The notes: a model not told the origin generated them from the letters alone. A stretch of DNA of 39,964 nucleotides from Desulfobacteraceae bacterium (GCA_016844935.1 JAERTK010000212.1:1-39964); one strand, 5' to 3'; numbered from the stretch's first letter, positions 27,201 through 35,828 are shown. Translations and numbers: made by a program.

Positions 27201-28721
27201 TTACCCCTTCCTCCTGAACAACCGGCCCGCATATTTTGTAAACAGCTTGAAATCATGCCCCAGTCCGGCAGTGGAGGCATAAAACACCTCGGAAGTGTAA
27301 ATCTCGTCTTCCGTGGGATGATCGCCGTAGTTGATGTAGGCTTCGGTGATGATGCCCGCCTTGGATTCCAGGTACAGGTCCCGCCAGTCTGAATTGAGCG
27401 ATTCGATTTCCTCTCTTGATCGGGGCCGAACTCCCACAAAATGCAGGTTGCCCCTGGCAACTGAAATGAGTGCCGGTACAAACTGTAGAAAAAAATGCTG
27501 GCATCCGCCATGTTTTCCCCTGTCGCTTTTGTCCACAAGGGACGTGTCGTGGGGAACAAAACTCACGAAATTGAAAGTTTGCCAGAAAGCATCATCGGAT
27601 TGGGTGGGGAGCCGGACGACCTGCTTTTTGAAGATGGCCGGCCCCCGCCGGGACAATTTCAGCAATGGGGGTATGATTACCAAAAGAGGCCACAACAGAA
27701 GCAGCAAAGCCACCGCGACTGTCTGAGCCACGGCGGTTCTGAAACGAAACCCCAGGTTCGACGCGGACACGCCGCCCAGGATGAATTGCTCAGGAATTGA
27801 AACGGCGGTATTGTGCCGGATGTTGATGAGGCGGTTTTTGTCCACAAGCACATCTTTCAACTCAAGGCTTTCTCCAACATAGGTGTTTGGAAAAACAGCC
27901 GCATTTTCCACAAAACACCTGGAATCCAGGACACACCCGCTTCCGATGGTGGCGTGGGGTCCCAGTTTGATGCCCTTGTCGATACGGCAGTCCTCGTTGA
28001 TATAAACCGGCGGGACCAGTTTGGTGGTGGGATGCAGGCTCACATTTCGTGAAAGCCATATGCCGGTTTCCACTTCCCTGCTTTTCAGGGTGAGGGAGGG
28101 GAATCTTTTGTCGAGGAGTGTGCGGTGGGATGTCAACAGGTTCTCAAAGGATTGAACGCCGAGTTGCGCTTCAACATCCAGGCGGATTTCTTTTCCATCT
28201 GTCAGGGACAGCAAATGTGATTCAAGGCCCTTTTCATCCAGACGGGAAGGGAGATTTCGGGCGTATTTCCCGGGAATCCATGCCCACCCTGACCAGCCCG
28301 TTTCCAAGGTTTTGGAATCAGCCGGCCCGAACCAGAAGGTGGGGTTGGATGGATCAGTCTCAGAAACCCCCACGGCCTTCCCAAGATCGATCTGGGGCAG
28401 GCGGTCCCCATGGGCCAGTAGGATAAATTCCTCTTCGTCGAATTCAATAGCTTTAAGGGCTTCGTAGGGGTGCAGCGGGTCCTGGGCCAGATGGAACCGG
28501 AACTCAGATCCCCAGCGTGAACCGTCTCCCAGCAGGTCTTCCATTTTTTCCGGTAAATGGCTGAGGACAAAATCAAAGTGGGTGATCCCCTCCCTGATGA
28601 GAAATTCCACCGTATGCTGAATGAACGGGCGATCCACCAACGGAAGGAGGGGGGACGGGTAATGCTTGTTCAATGCTTCAAGTCCCGTATTAACGCCTGG
28701 TGCGATGATGAGGGCGATCAT
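27201..28721 (-). CDS. Nucleotidyltransferase-like / left-handed beta-helix / sugar-transferase-like fusion
   Basis: Residues 1-200 resemble sugar-phosphate nucleotidyltransferases ('HYPSPLLPLVDRPFIQH', 'ILLAHGDRLPQ'). The G-x-G-T-R-L loop is replaced by 'APGVNTGLEA', and the usual Lys of P-K-P is Ser. Residues 225-315 look like hexapeptide beta-helix repeats ('KLGPHATIGSGCVLDSRCF'). A membrane segment lies at 329-352. Residues 355-506 resemble the end of bacterial sugar transferases ('GNLHFVGVRPRSREE', then 'KAGIITEAY'). The initiating-transferase signature K-F-R-S-M is lost. It may be a non-catalytic partner of the true transferase encoded 41 nt upstream. The gene ends 20 nt from the end of the opposing rfb operon. 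Confidence 0.75.
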   Translation of the reverse strand: MIALIIAPGVNTGLEALNKHYPSPLLPLVDRPFIQHTVEFLIREGITHFDFVLSHLPEKMEDLLGDGSRWGSEFRFHLAQDPLHPYEALKAIEFDEEEFILLAHGDRLPQIDLGKAVGVSETDPSNPTFWFGPADSKTLETGWSGWAWIPGKYARNLPSRLDEKGLESHLLSLTDGKEIRLDVEAQLGVQSFENLLTSHRTLLDKRFPSLTLKSREVETGIWLSRNVSLHPTTKLVPPVYINEDCRIDKGIKLGPHATIGSGCVLDSRCFVENAAVFPNTYVGESLELKDVLVDKNRLINIRHNTAVSIPEQFILGGVSASNLGFRFRTAVAQTVAVALLLLLWPLLVIIPPLLKLSRRGPAIFKKQVVRLPTQSDDAFWQTFNFVSFVPHDTSLVDKSDRGKHGGCQHFFLQFVPALISVARGNLHFVGVRPRSREEIESLNSDWRDLYLESKAGIITEAYINYGDHPTEDEIYTSEVFYASTAGLGHDFKLFTKYAGRLFRRKG

Positions 28722-28762
28722 GGGAAACCATTCCTTTCATGGGTACTGTGGAGTGATCGGGT

Positions 28763-29527
28763 TCAATAGGCCCCTTTTCCCAGCAGAACAGCCGGGATGG
28801 TACTTAGAAGAAGCTTGATGTCAAACCAGAGACTTCGGCTCTCGATGTATTGCACGTCCAGTTCCACCTGTTCGTCAAAAGGGATATCTCCCCTTCCGCT
28901 AACCTGCCAGATGCAGGTCAACCCGGGCATGATTTCCAGTCTGCGTCGGTCCGCCAGGGTATACTCCGCCACTTCCCTGGGAACCGGTGGCCTGGGACCC
29001 ACCAGGGACATATCCCCTTTGAAGACGCACCAGACTTGGGGAAGTTCATCAATACTCAGCTTTCGTATGATCCGTCCGATCCAGGTAATTCTGGGGTCCT
29101 TTTTCATCTTGAAGGTAATGCTGTCTTCATGATCGCTTTGCTCCAGGAGTTCGTCTTTCAGGGCTTCGGCATTTACGACCATGGATCGGAATTTGGGAAA
29201 GGGGAATTCTTTCCCCCAGAGCCCGATGCGCGTCTGCCAGAACAGTACAGGTCCCCCGTCTGTGAACTTAATGCACAGGGCCACCACAAGAAAGATGGGC
29301 CAGAGGCAGAGCATCATGACCCCGGAACCCAGAACGTCGAAGGTCCGTTTCAGCAGTTTGGCTCCGCCCACCACAATCATCCAGGCGTATTTTTTCCGCC
29401 AGTAGCGGAGCCTGGAAAAAAGTCCCGCGGGGCCTATGGTGCCGGAGCCGTATTTCTTGAGCAGTTCTTCCATGAGCGCAACGCGCTGCTGTCCCTCGAT
29501 CAAGGGCGATTTCTTTTCAGTATCCAT
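28763..29527 (-). CDS. Initiating sugar transferase (polyprenyl-phosphate phosphoglycosyl transferase)
   Basis: This is a WcaJ/WbaP/PglC-type monotopic phosphoglycosyl transferase that loads the first sugar-1-phosphate onto undecaprenyl phosphate. It shows 'LLKRTFDVLGSGVMMLCL' at the membrane-inserted helix, 'GPVLFWQTRIGLWGKEF', 'FPKFRSMVVNAE' and 'RKLSIDELPQVWCVFKGDMS'. 'LVGPRP' and 'MPGLTCIWQVSGR' come after. All key motifs of the family are intact. The frame opens at ATG 29539, but the GGGGA just inside it favours ATG 29527 (254 residues). It is first of a two-gene leftward operon, divergent from the UMP kinase. Confidence 0.92.
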   Translation of the reverse strand: MDTEKKSPLIEGQQRVALMEELLKKYGSGTIGPAGLFSRLRYWRKKYAWMIVVGGAKLLKRTFDVLGSGVMMLCLWPIFLVVALCIKFTDGGPVLFWQTRIGLWGKEFPFPKFRSMVVNAEALKDELLEQSDHEDSITFKMKKDPRITWIGRIIRKLSIDELPQVWCVFKGDMSLVGPRPPVPREVAEYTLADRRRLEIMPGLTCIWQVSGRGDIPFDEQVELDVQYIESRSLWFDIKLLLSTIPAVLLGKGAY

Positions 29528-29767
29528 TTGTATCCCCATTTTCGGATTAATCTGAAATCAGCCACCATTCATGAAAAGGTTATGCCATTTTTACCATCTT
29601 TTTCAGATCCCTGCAATCATATTGCGGGAGACACACCATTCCACTTCAATCCGGCCGAATGGGATATTGGATATTTCGAATCCGCCCAGGAAAAGAAGTA
29701 TTCCCTTTTTGAATCAATTTAAGTATCATTAAGCCCTGTTGATTCCAAAAACTTTTGGGAGATGGGA

Positions 29768-30442
29768 ATGGAAAAGAAGACAGTGGTGATTTCACTGGGC
29801 GGATCGATTATCGTTCCGGATCGGATTGATGTGGATTTTCTTCACGAATTCAAACGGGTCATTTTGAGCCTTGAAGATGAACGGTTTGTGGTCATCTGCG
29901 GGGGGGGGAAGGTCTGCCGCCGTTATCAGGATGCGGCAAGAGAAACCGGGGAGATTTCCAAGGAAGACCTGGACTGGATCGGCATCCGGGCAACAAGGCT
30001 CAACGCCGAGCTGGTCAGAACGTGCTTCGGCAGTGAAGCTCACGGGAAAGTGATCCATGATCCCCAAGAACCCATTGATGCCACCTGTCGCATCGTTGTG
30101 GGTGCCGGTTTTGAACCCGGGAGTTCCACGGATCTGCGCGCGGTGCAACTGGCGGAACGGTTTGATGCGGCCCGGGTGATCAACATGTCCAATATTGATT
30201 ACGTTTACAGTGCGGACCCGAAAAAAGACCCCCATGCGGAAAGGATGAAGGCCATTTCCTGGCCCGCATTTAGAAAGCTGGTGGGCGATACATGGGACCC
30301 CGGCCTGAACATGCCGTTTGATCCCATCGCTTCCAGGGAGGGTGAGCGTCTGGGGCTTGAGGTCGCCATTATCGGCAATGACATGCAGAATTTTGAACAG
30401 CTTTTGAGGGGCGAAGCATTCCGGGGAACAACGATCTCATGA
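29768..30442 (+). CDS. pyrH: UMP kinase, archaeal-type (amino acid kinase family)
   Basis: This amino-acid-kinase fold protein has 'VVISLGGSIIVPD' and 'FVVICGGGKVCRRYQ' near the N-terminus. It also has 'DLDWIGIRATRLNAELV' and 'NMSNIDYVYSADPKKDP' with the ATP-site Asp. This pattern fits the archaeal-type uridylate kinase subfamily better than classical bacterial PyrH, which has 'KxSGE' near the start. Its 224 residues are typical. GGGAG lies 7 nt before the ATG at 29768. An ATG two codons earlier is too close to it. It stands alone between two leftward operons. The gene symbol is by function. Specificity for UMP is inferred. Confidence 0.75.
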   Translation: MEKKTVVISLGGSIIVPDRIDVDFLHEFKRVILSLEDERFVVICGGGKVCRRYQDAARETGEISKEDLDWIGIRATRLNAELVRTCFGSEAHGKVIHDPQEPIDATCRIVVGAGFEPGSSTDLRAVQLAERFDAARVINMSNIDYVYSADPKKDPHAERMKAISWPAFRKLVGDTWDPGLNMPFDPIASREGERLGLEVAIIGNDMQNFEQLLRGEAFRGTTIS

Positions 30443-30470
30443 ATGTTTTGCGGTTGTCAGTCCGCAGTTC

Positions 30471-30500
30471 ACGGTTTTCCAACCGGCAACCGTAAACCGC
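30471..30500 (+). repeat. Copy 2 of the AACCGGCAACC...AAACCG repeat
   Basis: ACGGTTTTCC is followed by AACCGGCAACCGTAAACCG. The two halves can pair (ACGGTT with AACCGT). It lies between the converging UMP kinase and HPt genes and may act as a bidirectional terminator. See the copy at 15162-15198. Confidence 0.5.
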
Positions 30501-30503
30501 TCT

Positions 30504-30821
30504 TCACCCCTTCACAACCTTTGCCAGGCTTTCCAGCTTTTCCCTGATTTCCCTGATCTGGGTGCCGACGGTCTCCAGATTGTTATCTCGAAGCTGCGCT
30601 TCGATGGCCTTCGCCAGTTCGTAAATGTCCATGATGCCGAGATTTCCGGAAGCACCCTTGATGGAGTGCGCCGCTTTGGCGGCCGTATCCGTGTCCCCCG
30701 CTTTGACGGCGGATTCCATGTTGCTTAAATCAACCATTCCCGTATCCACCAGGAGGTCTGCCAGCTCCAGGTATTCGTCTTCTTCCAGGCCCAGGTTATC
30801 TGCCAATGCTTTGATATCCAT
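30504..30821 (-). CDS. HPt phosphotransfer protein
   Basis: This is a 105-residue free-standing histidine phosphotransfer domain. 'AAHSIKGASGNLG' contains the phospho-accepting His52 in the H-S-x-K-G-x-x motif. It begins 9 nt after the hybrid kinase that ends at 30831, preceded by AAGGAGACAT. It is the natural acceptor of phosphate from the kinase's receiver domains, passing it to an output regulator not found in this window. Confidence 0.92.
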   Translation of the reverse strand: MDIKALADNLGLEEDEYLELADLLVDTGMVDLSNMESAVKAGDTDTAAKAAHSIKGASGNLGIMDIYELAKAIEAQLRDNNLETVGTQIREIREKLESLAKVVKG

Positions 30822-30830
30822 AATGTCTCC

Positions 30831-33728
30831 TTATATATCCTGTGGGTTTGAGGTGCCGCATCCAGTTGGGGTCCATTTTTCAAGGATCTCCATAACGATT
30901 TCTTTTTTGATGGGTTTTGCAATGTAATCATCCATTCCCTCCTCAAGGCATTTTTCCCTGTCTCCTTTCATGGCGTGAGCGGTCATGGCGATGATGGGAA
31001 CCCGCTGAATGGATGATGGATTTCCGTTTTTTGTTTTTACCTCCTCTTTCATTTGCCCATTATGGGTGTGATGTTGAATTTCAAATCGTCGAATCGCTTC
31101 TGTGGCTTCAAATCCATCCATTTCAGGCATCTGGATGTCCATGAGGACCAAATCATAGTCCTTTGAATTGTCCGTATATATTTCAACGGCTTCTTTTCCA
31201 TTGTTGGCAATATTCACATGATAGCCGGCCTTGGTCAGCATCATTTTGGCCAGCTTCTGGTTGACCAGGTTGTCTTCAACGATGAGAACACGAATGGCAT
31301 CTTCTGTCCCGTGACATTCAGGATGTTCCTTTTGGGGGCCTTTGGTTTCGGGCTTTCCGGGTTTCAGGCGGCGTTTTTTCCTGTTCTTCAAGAGGTCTTC
31401 CATGGATTGAAAAAACCGCGCCCTGAGAATGGGTTTTCTTAAAAAATCATCAAAACCGGCCTTTTCAAATTTCTTTATATCGCCGGCCATCACGGATGAA
31501 ACGGCAATCAGCCCAATGTCATTGAGTGAGGGGGCACCATTTCTAGGTGATGTGCCGGATTCGCGAATCTTTGCTGCAAGCTCATAACCGTTTGTTTCAG
31601 GCATGTGGATGTCGATAATGCAGACGGAAAACGGTGAGCCTTCGAGCAGCCCCTTTTCCAGTTCCGGTAAAACGGCCCCCGACTTATTGAGGGGCACCAC
31701 CGCCATGCCAGCGGACTGAAGCATGCCGGTTAATGCCCTCAGGCTTCGGACATTATCGTCAACAACCAGCGCTTTTTCCCCAAAGAGCACCCTGGGGGGC
31801 GGGGTGATGGATACTGCCTCTCTGGCTTTCCTGAGCCAGGCTGTAAAATGAAATGTGCTTCCCGCAGCACCGGCAGTTGCAGGCGCAGGGACCCCAGCGG
31901 CGGGTTCGATTTTTTCGCCGTCATTTGGCACGGCCCACACGTCGCCATCCATGAGGTTGGATATTTTCTTGCAGATGGAGAGCCCCAAGCCCGTACCGCC
32001 GTACTTTCGGGTGGTTGAGCCGTCCTCCTGCTGAAAAGGCTCAAAGACCTTCGCCAGTTTTTCGGCCCGGATGCCGATGCCGGTATCCCTGATGGCCGCA
32101 TGGAGTTTTATTCGATTCTCCTCTTCTTTTTCCAGTGACAGGGATAATTCGATTTCACCCGCATCCGTGAATTTTGGCGCATTGTCCATGAGGTTGATTA
32201 AAACCTGTTGAAATCGAACGGGATCACCCCTTACACGGCTTGGAACAGTTTCCCCCATATGGCATAACAATTCTATGGGTTTTGAACCGATTTTGGGGCG
32301 GATAAGATCACAGACATTGTACATCAGAGATTCCGGATCAAAATCTGTTTCCTCAAAGGTCATTTCGCCCGCTTCGATCTTTGAAAAGTCCAGGATGTCG
32401 TTGATGAGCGAAAGCAATGCGTCGCCACTGTTTTTGATCATGTTGGCGTAGTCTGTCTGGGTATCATTGAGAGAGGTTTCCAGCAGGATATCACTGAAGC
32501 CGATGACGGCGTTCATGGGGGTTCTGATTTCATGGCTCATGTTGGCCAAAAATTCGCTCTTGGATCTGCTGGCCAGTTCGGCTTCCCTGCGGGCGTCGAT
32601 CAGTTGTTTCCGGGTACCTTCCAACTTGTCCATCATAAGGTTGAAGTCAATTCCCATCTGGTCCACTTCGTCCAGGTTTTCGCCCGGGGCCGTTTCCGGC
32701 GCTTTCTTGAGTCTGATGCTCAGGTTTCCTTCTTCTTCGGTTACCTTTCTGAGGGCGGCAATCAGATCCCTTATCTTATTAAATACCCTGCGTTTGAGAA
32801 GGAAAAACAAGGCGATACAAATGATAATTGAGATGAAAAAAGGCGTCAGGTTGTTGAAAAGGAGCCTCTTTTGCTGGGTGACGAAGGGCTTTTTGTCCAT
32901 GGCAACCACCAGGGTGCCGATGGATTGTCCCGTGAAATCGGCGATCCTCTTCTGAGAAACAAAATAAGCTTGCCCGTTCACCTCAAGGCTGCCCCGATCC
33001 GGATAAGGGACGAAAGGTGCGACAAAGCTTGTGAGTGCCACTTTCTTATCCCGGTTATAGTAGATCACTTCCGCTTCGGCAATCCGGGCCATCTGATGTG
33101 CCAGGGCCTTGTTCCCGTTGATGAGCTTAACCAGTACCACATAGCCGTAAATGTCACCCGTATCATGCAGCAGGGGGATGACGGACTTGAAGCACAAGGC
33201 CTCTGCCGTTTGAACGGATGGGGTCAGTTCAGGGAGGTGGGCCCCGACAATCCGTCCCGGAATCGCCTCGACGCTGACCCGCTGCCGTTGATCGTTCAGG
33301 ATTGACCTGTAACCGTCTGAGTCATGCTTTGCTCTCGGATAGGAGGTCAGCAGATCCCCGTATTCGTCAAAAACAAATGCCAGGTCAATGCTGTGAATGG
33401 TGGCCAGGGCCTTGAGCATGAACCGGATGGCGGCAATATTGTCATAATCGAGGAAATTGCAGTACTGCTGGTTTTGATTCCTCACAATTCCCGAGATGAT
33501 GTTCAGCTTTTCCAGGCCGTTGTTCTGGAGGGCATTTAGGATGTTCAGCTTTGCTTTCAGGTCTTCATAATGATCCAGCCTGGCTCTTTTTTCTCCCTGG
33601 TAGGTGACATACAAAGTATTGCCGATGATGGCGGCCATGAGCAGCCCGAAAAGAAGAATAATATTTCTTATGACCTTTTTTCGGGGCCGGCTTGGGTGGG
33701 TTGCGTTGTTTTGGGGCGGTTTCTGCAT
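30831..33728 (-). CDS. Hybrid sensor histidine kinase with periplasmic sensor and two receiver domains
   Basis: The 965-residue protein has membrane helices at about 20-42 and 296-312 flanking a 250-residue periplasmic sensor. A HAMP-like region (315-375) and HisKA 'MSHEIRTPMNAVIGF' with His399 follow. The HATPase has 'NLMDNAPKFT', 'DTGIG' and 'GGTGLGLSI'. Receiver 1 ('LVVDDN', Asp706 in 'IIDIHMPE') and receiver 2 ('LIVEDN', Asp864 in 'LMDIQMPEMDG') complete the chain. Phosphate should flow His399 to a receiver to the adjacent HPt protein. The gene starts 33 nt after the selenocysteine rhodanese, so the periplasmic sensor and that periplasmic enzyme are probably made together. Confidence 0.93.
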   Translation of the reverse strand: MQKPPQNNATHPSRPRKKVIRNIILLFGLLMAAIIGNTLYVTYQGEKRARLDHYEDLKAKLNILNALQNNGLEKLNIISGIVRNQNQQYCNFLDYDNIAAIRFMLKALATIHSIDLAFVFDEYGDLLTSYPRAKHDSDGYRSILNDQRQRVSVEAIPGRIVGAHLPELTPSVQTAEALCFKSVIPLLHDTGDIYGYVVLVKLINGNKALAHQMARIAEAEVIYYNRDKKVALTSFVAPFVPYPDRGSLEVNGQAYFVSQKRIADFTGQSIGTLVVAMDKKPFVTQQKRLLFNNLTPFFISIIICIALFFLLKRRVFNKIRDLIAALRKVTEEEGNLSIRLKKAPETAPGENLDEVDQMGIDFNLMMDKLEGTRKQLIDARREAELASRSKSEFLANMSHEIRTPMNAVIGFSDILLETSLNDTQTDYANMIKNSGDALLSLINDILDFSKIEAGEMTFEETDFDPESLMYNVCDLIRPKIGSKPIELLCHMGETVPSRVRGDPVRFQQVLINLMDNAPKFTDAGEIELSLSLEKEEENRIKLHAAIRDTGIGIRAEKLAKVFEPFQQEDGSTTRKYGGTGLGLSICKKISNLMDGDVWAVPNDGEKIEPAAGVPAPATAGAAGSTFHFTAWLRKAREAVSITPPPRVLFGEKALVVDDNVRSLRALTGMLQSAGMAVVPLNKSGAVLPELEKGLLEGSPFSVCIIDIHMPETNGYELAAKIRESGTSPRNGAPSLNDIGLIAVSSVMAGDIKKFEKAGFDDFLRKPILRARFFQSMEDLLKNRKKRRLKPGKPETKGPQKEHPECHGTEDAIRVLIVEDNLVNQKLAKMMLTKAGYHVNIANNGKEAVEIYTDNSKDYDLVLMDIQMPEMDGFEATEAIRRFEIQHHTHNGQMKEEVKTKNGNPSSIQRVPIIAMTAHAMKGDREKCLEEGMDDYIAKPIKKEIVMEILEKWTPTGCGTSNPQDI

Positions 33729-33761
33729 AAAATTCTTTTAACGTCTAATCAAAAAAGTATT

Positions 33762-34559
33762 TCAGTGACCGGGACCCTCATGCCCGGAAGACACGGGCGC
33801 AAGCTTTGTGGATGTTTTTCGGATATCCACCGGGAGTTTATCGCTCTCCCAGCGTTCCATGCCGCCCTTGAGAACACCTGCCACAGGGTAGCCTTTGGCG
33901 ATGAGAAATTTCGCAGCCACGGGGGATTGTTTCATGGCCCAGTCCGTAATGATGATGGGTTGTCCTTTCGGTATTTCAGGATATCGCTCCGCAAGATAAA
34001 CCAGTGGGCACCGAACACTCCCTTTGATAAAGGGTGCCTTTTTCACGGAACTCAAGGGCCGCACATCAAGGATGAAAAAATCTTCGCTGTCCATGCGTTT
34101 TCTAAGGTCTTTCGGGGGGATCTTCTTGACCTTGATTTTCTGCCACGTGGGGTTGATGACCATTGGGTAGTTAAACATGCGCCATTCGGGCATACCCCCG
34201 GTAAAGGCATAGACGCTGGTATACCCCTTCCCGGCCGCAATCCTTGCGGCCCGAACCGAGTAGGGTCACCTTTTTCCCATACAGTAAAAAACCAGCGGGG
34301 TGGATTTATCCCGGGGCAGTGCGTCGGTGGTTTCCAGATGGGTGATGGGGATGTTGATGGATCCGGGAATGTGCTGCATTTCATATTCTGTCCCGGAGAG
34401 CACATGAACCACCACCGCCCGGCCGCTTTCTGCCATGTTTTTAACTTCGGGTGCGGAGATTTCTGTGAATTTTTCCGATGCTGTTTCAGCAGAAACCGCC
34501 ATGAGGGGAAGAAAAAACATGATCAGGGAGAAGAGGGCTGTTTGAATCGATTTTTTCAT
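33762..34559 (-). CDS. Periplasmic double rhodanese; catalytic Cys replaced by selenocysteine (in-frame TGA)
   Basis: One 265-codon frame contains a single internal TGA at 34268-34266, codon 98. The N-terminus is a signal peptide ending 'LMAVSA', so the protein should be periplasmic. The first rhodanese domain reads '...LVFYCMGKR', TGA, 'PYSVRAARIAAGKGY', then 'AFTGGMPEWR'. The TGA occupies the catalytic cysteine of the active-site loop, and the same frame continues perfectly on both sides. Twenty-one nt after the TGA, GGCCGCA-AGGAT-TGCGGCC forms a hairpin with G in the second loop position, as required of bacterial SECIS elements. The second domain (about 130-245, 'FFILDVRPLSSV', 'GGMERWESDKLPV') has 'IITDWAMKQS' where the catalytic Cys should be, so it is probably inactive. 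The gene is read with the downstream kinase. Confidence 0.86.
34233..34268 (-). promoter_or_regulatory. Bacterial SECIS-like hairpin with its UGA codon
   Basis: The UGA is at 34268-34266. The stem is 34251-34245 paired with 34239-34233, 7 perfect base pairs. The 5-nt loop AGGAT (34244-34240) carries G at position 2. Weaker lower pairing is possible: CCC next to the UGA with GGGG farther on, and TTC with GAA. Spacing of 21 nt from UGA to loop compares with 18 in E. coli fdhF. Confidence 0.75.
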
Positions 34560-34634
34560 GGTTGAGGTCCCTTTTTGCTTCTAAAGAAATCACCCTTATT
34601 TTCTCAGATTTACGGGAAAGTTGCAATATGAACA

Positions 34635-35819
34635 TCAGGAGTTTTTGCTCTTCATCCTCTCCAGGCAGTGTCGTCGAACCGCCATGGTTCCAATGGAGAT
34701 GCAGTTAAGGGAAAATTCAATCATGTTTTTGAGCGTGTCGCTCAATTGGTCGTACTCGCTCTGCAGTTCGTCCGGATCCAGGGGGGTCGTTTCCAGGCCG
34801 TCTGAAAAATAGACGGATGCGGAAAAGGGTTCGTGCTCCATCTCAAGGAAAGGAAGCGGGCCGAAAAAATCATCGGGGGCCAGGTGAATGAGAGGAAAGG
34901 GTTGGCTTTTCATGGGATCAACGATGGTGGCACTCCCTTTTAAGATCAGAAATGGGGTTTCAATCCGTTTCCCCCCGCCCGGGTTCTCATGGGAATTGGA
35001 AAAAGCTTTTTGACTTACCTGAACGCCTGAGTGGATTTCAGAGAGTCTTTCAGTGATTTCCCTGAAGCGGTTGTCGAGGCTCAGCAGAAGACTCCTGAAT
35101 TCATCGGAAAGGCTGGAGTACTCCGCATAAAGGGGCTCAAGGTCCAGAACCCCCAGGCGTATGGTTTCGGTTGCGGTAAACGTGGCGATGCGACGGCGTC
35201 CCATGGCCATCATGGATGAGATATTACCCAGGAAAGCGCCTTGCCCCACCCTTAAAATCCTTGTGGGTCCGGCGATGGTTTTTCTGGACATTTCCGCTGT
35301 CCCTTGGAGAACCATCCAGATCCAGTTGCCGAATTCCCCTTCTTCAATGATGGTTGTTCCCTTTGGGAATTCTTCTTCTTCCACCAGAAAAGCGTAATGG
35401 GTGATGGGTTTTTTGATTAGCGGAAGCCGCGATAAACTGTCTGTCAGGCCGGATTGATCTTTTCCCGCTGACCCGGGTCCCAGCCGTTTGATGATGCCCT
35501 CATCCAGCATGCGAAGACCGTCCAGGACGATCTCCATCTGCCCCCTGTGAATGGTTCTTTCATCGTCAATCTTTTCCTGCCTGAATTCGAACTGGCCGGT
35601 TGTCCAGCCAAACAGGGCATAGAGGGCCTCAAGGCCCCGCAGTGTAGCGTAAGTGGCGTTTATGGGGCGGCCACGGAGAAACGTGACAGAAGCCGGCTCC
35701 AGGGCGTCAGCGTTCGAGAGCCCGAGGACCCCGGTACTGCCGGTTGTGGCAATTAACTGCATCAGATCCGGAATGCCCAGGAAACGAAGGTTGCCCGAAA
35801 AAACCACATTACGATCCAT
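34635..35819 (-). CDS. DUF4388 plus cyclic-nucleotide-binding-domain signalling protein
   Basis: The 394-residue soluble protein starts with a DUF4388/PATAN-type domain (1-100, 'FSGNLRFLGIPDLMQLIA', 'TGVLGL', 'ALFGWTTGQFEF'). A cNMP-binding fold lies at about 140-255 ('FPKGTTIIEEGEFGNWIWMV', 'GQGAFLGNISSM'). A second, weaker beta-barrel-like stretch follows ('ETPFLILKGSATIVDP'). DUF4388 proteins in this group of bacteria often work with MglA-like GTPases. The gene starts 9 nt after the MglA-like gene. The ligand (cAMP, c-di-GMP or none) is unknown. Confidence 0.85.
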   Translation of the reverse strand: MDRNVVFSGNLRFLGIPDLMQLIATTGSTGVLGLSNADALEPASVTFLRGRPINATYATLRGLEALYALFGWTTGQFEFRQEKIDDERTIHRGQMEIVLDGLRMLDEGIIKRLGPGSAGKDQSGLTDSLSRLPLIKKPITHYAFLVEEEEFPKGTTIIEEGEFGNWIWMVLQGTAEMSRKTIAGPTRILRVGQGAFLGNISSMMAMGRRRIATFTATETIRLGVLDLEPLYAEYSSLSDEFRSLLLSLDNRFREITERLSEIHSGVQVSQKAFSNSHENPGGGKRIETPFLILKGSATIVDPMKSQPFPLIHLAPDDFFGPLPFLEMEHEPFSASVYFSDGLETTPLDPDELQSEYDQLSDTLKNMIEFSLNCISIGTMAVRRHCLERMKSKNS

Positions 35820-35828
35820 GTCAGATCC

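Noticed and set aside
34194-34268. Reading the rhodanese pair as a pseudogene with a nonsense mutation
   Set aside because: The stop is TGA, not TAA or TAG. It falls exactly at the catalytic cysteine, the frame is otherwise intact, and a SECIS-like hairpin follows at the right distance.
33570-34565. A 331-codon plus-strand open frame across the rhodanese region
   Set aside because: It lies antisense to the signal peptide, both rhodanese domains and part of the kinase, all of which are clearly real. No domain or plausible start site was seen. It could mislead automated callers because the true gene contains a TGA.
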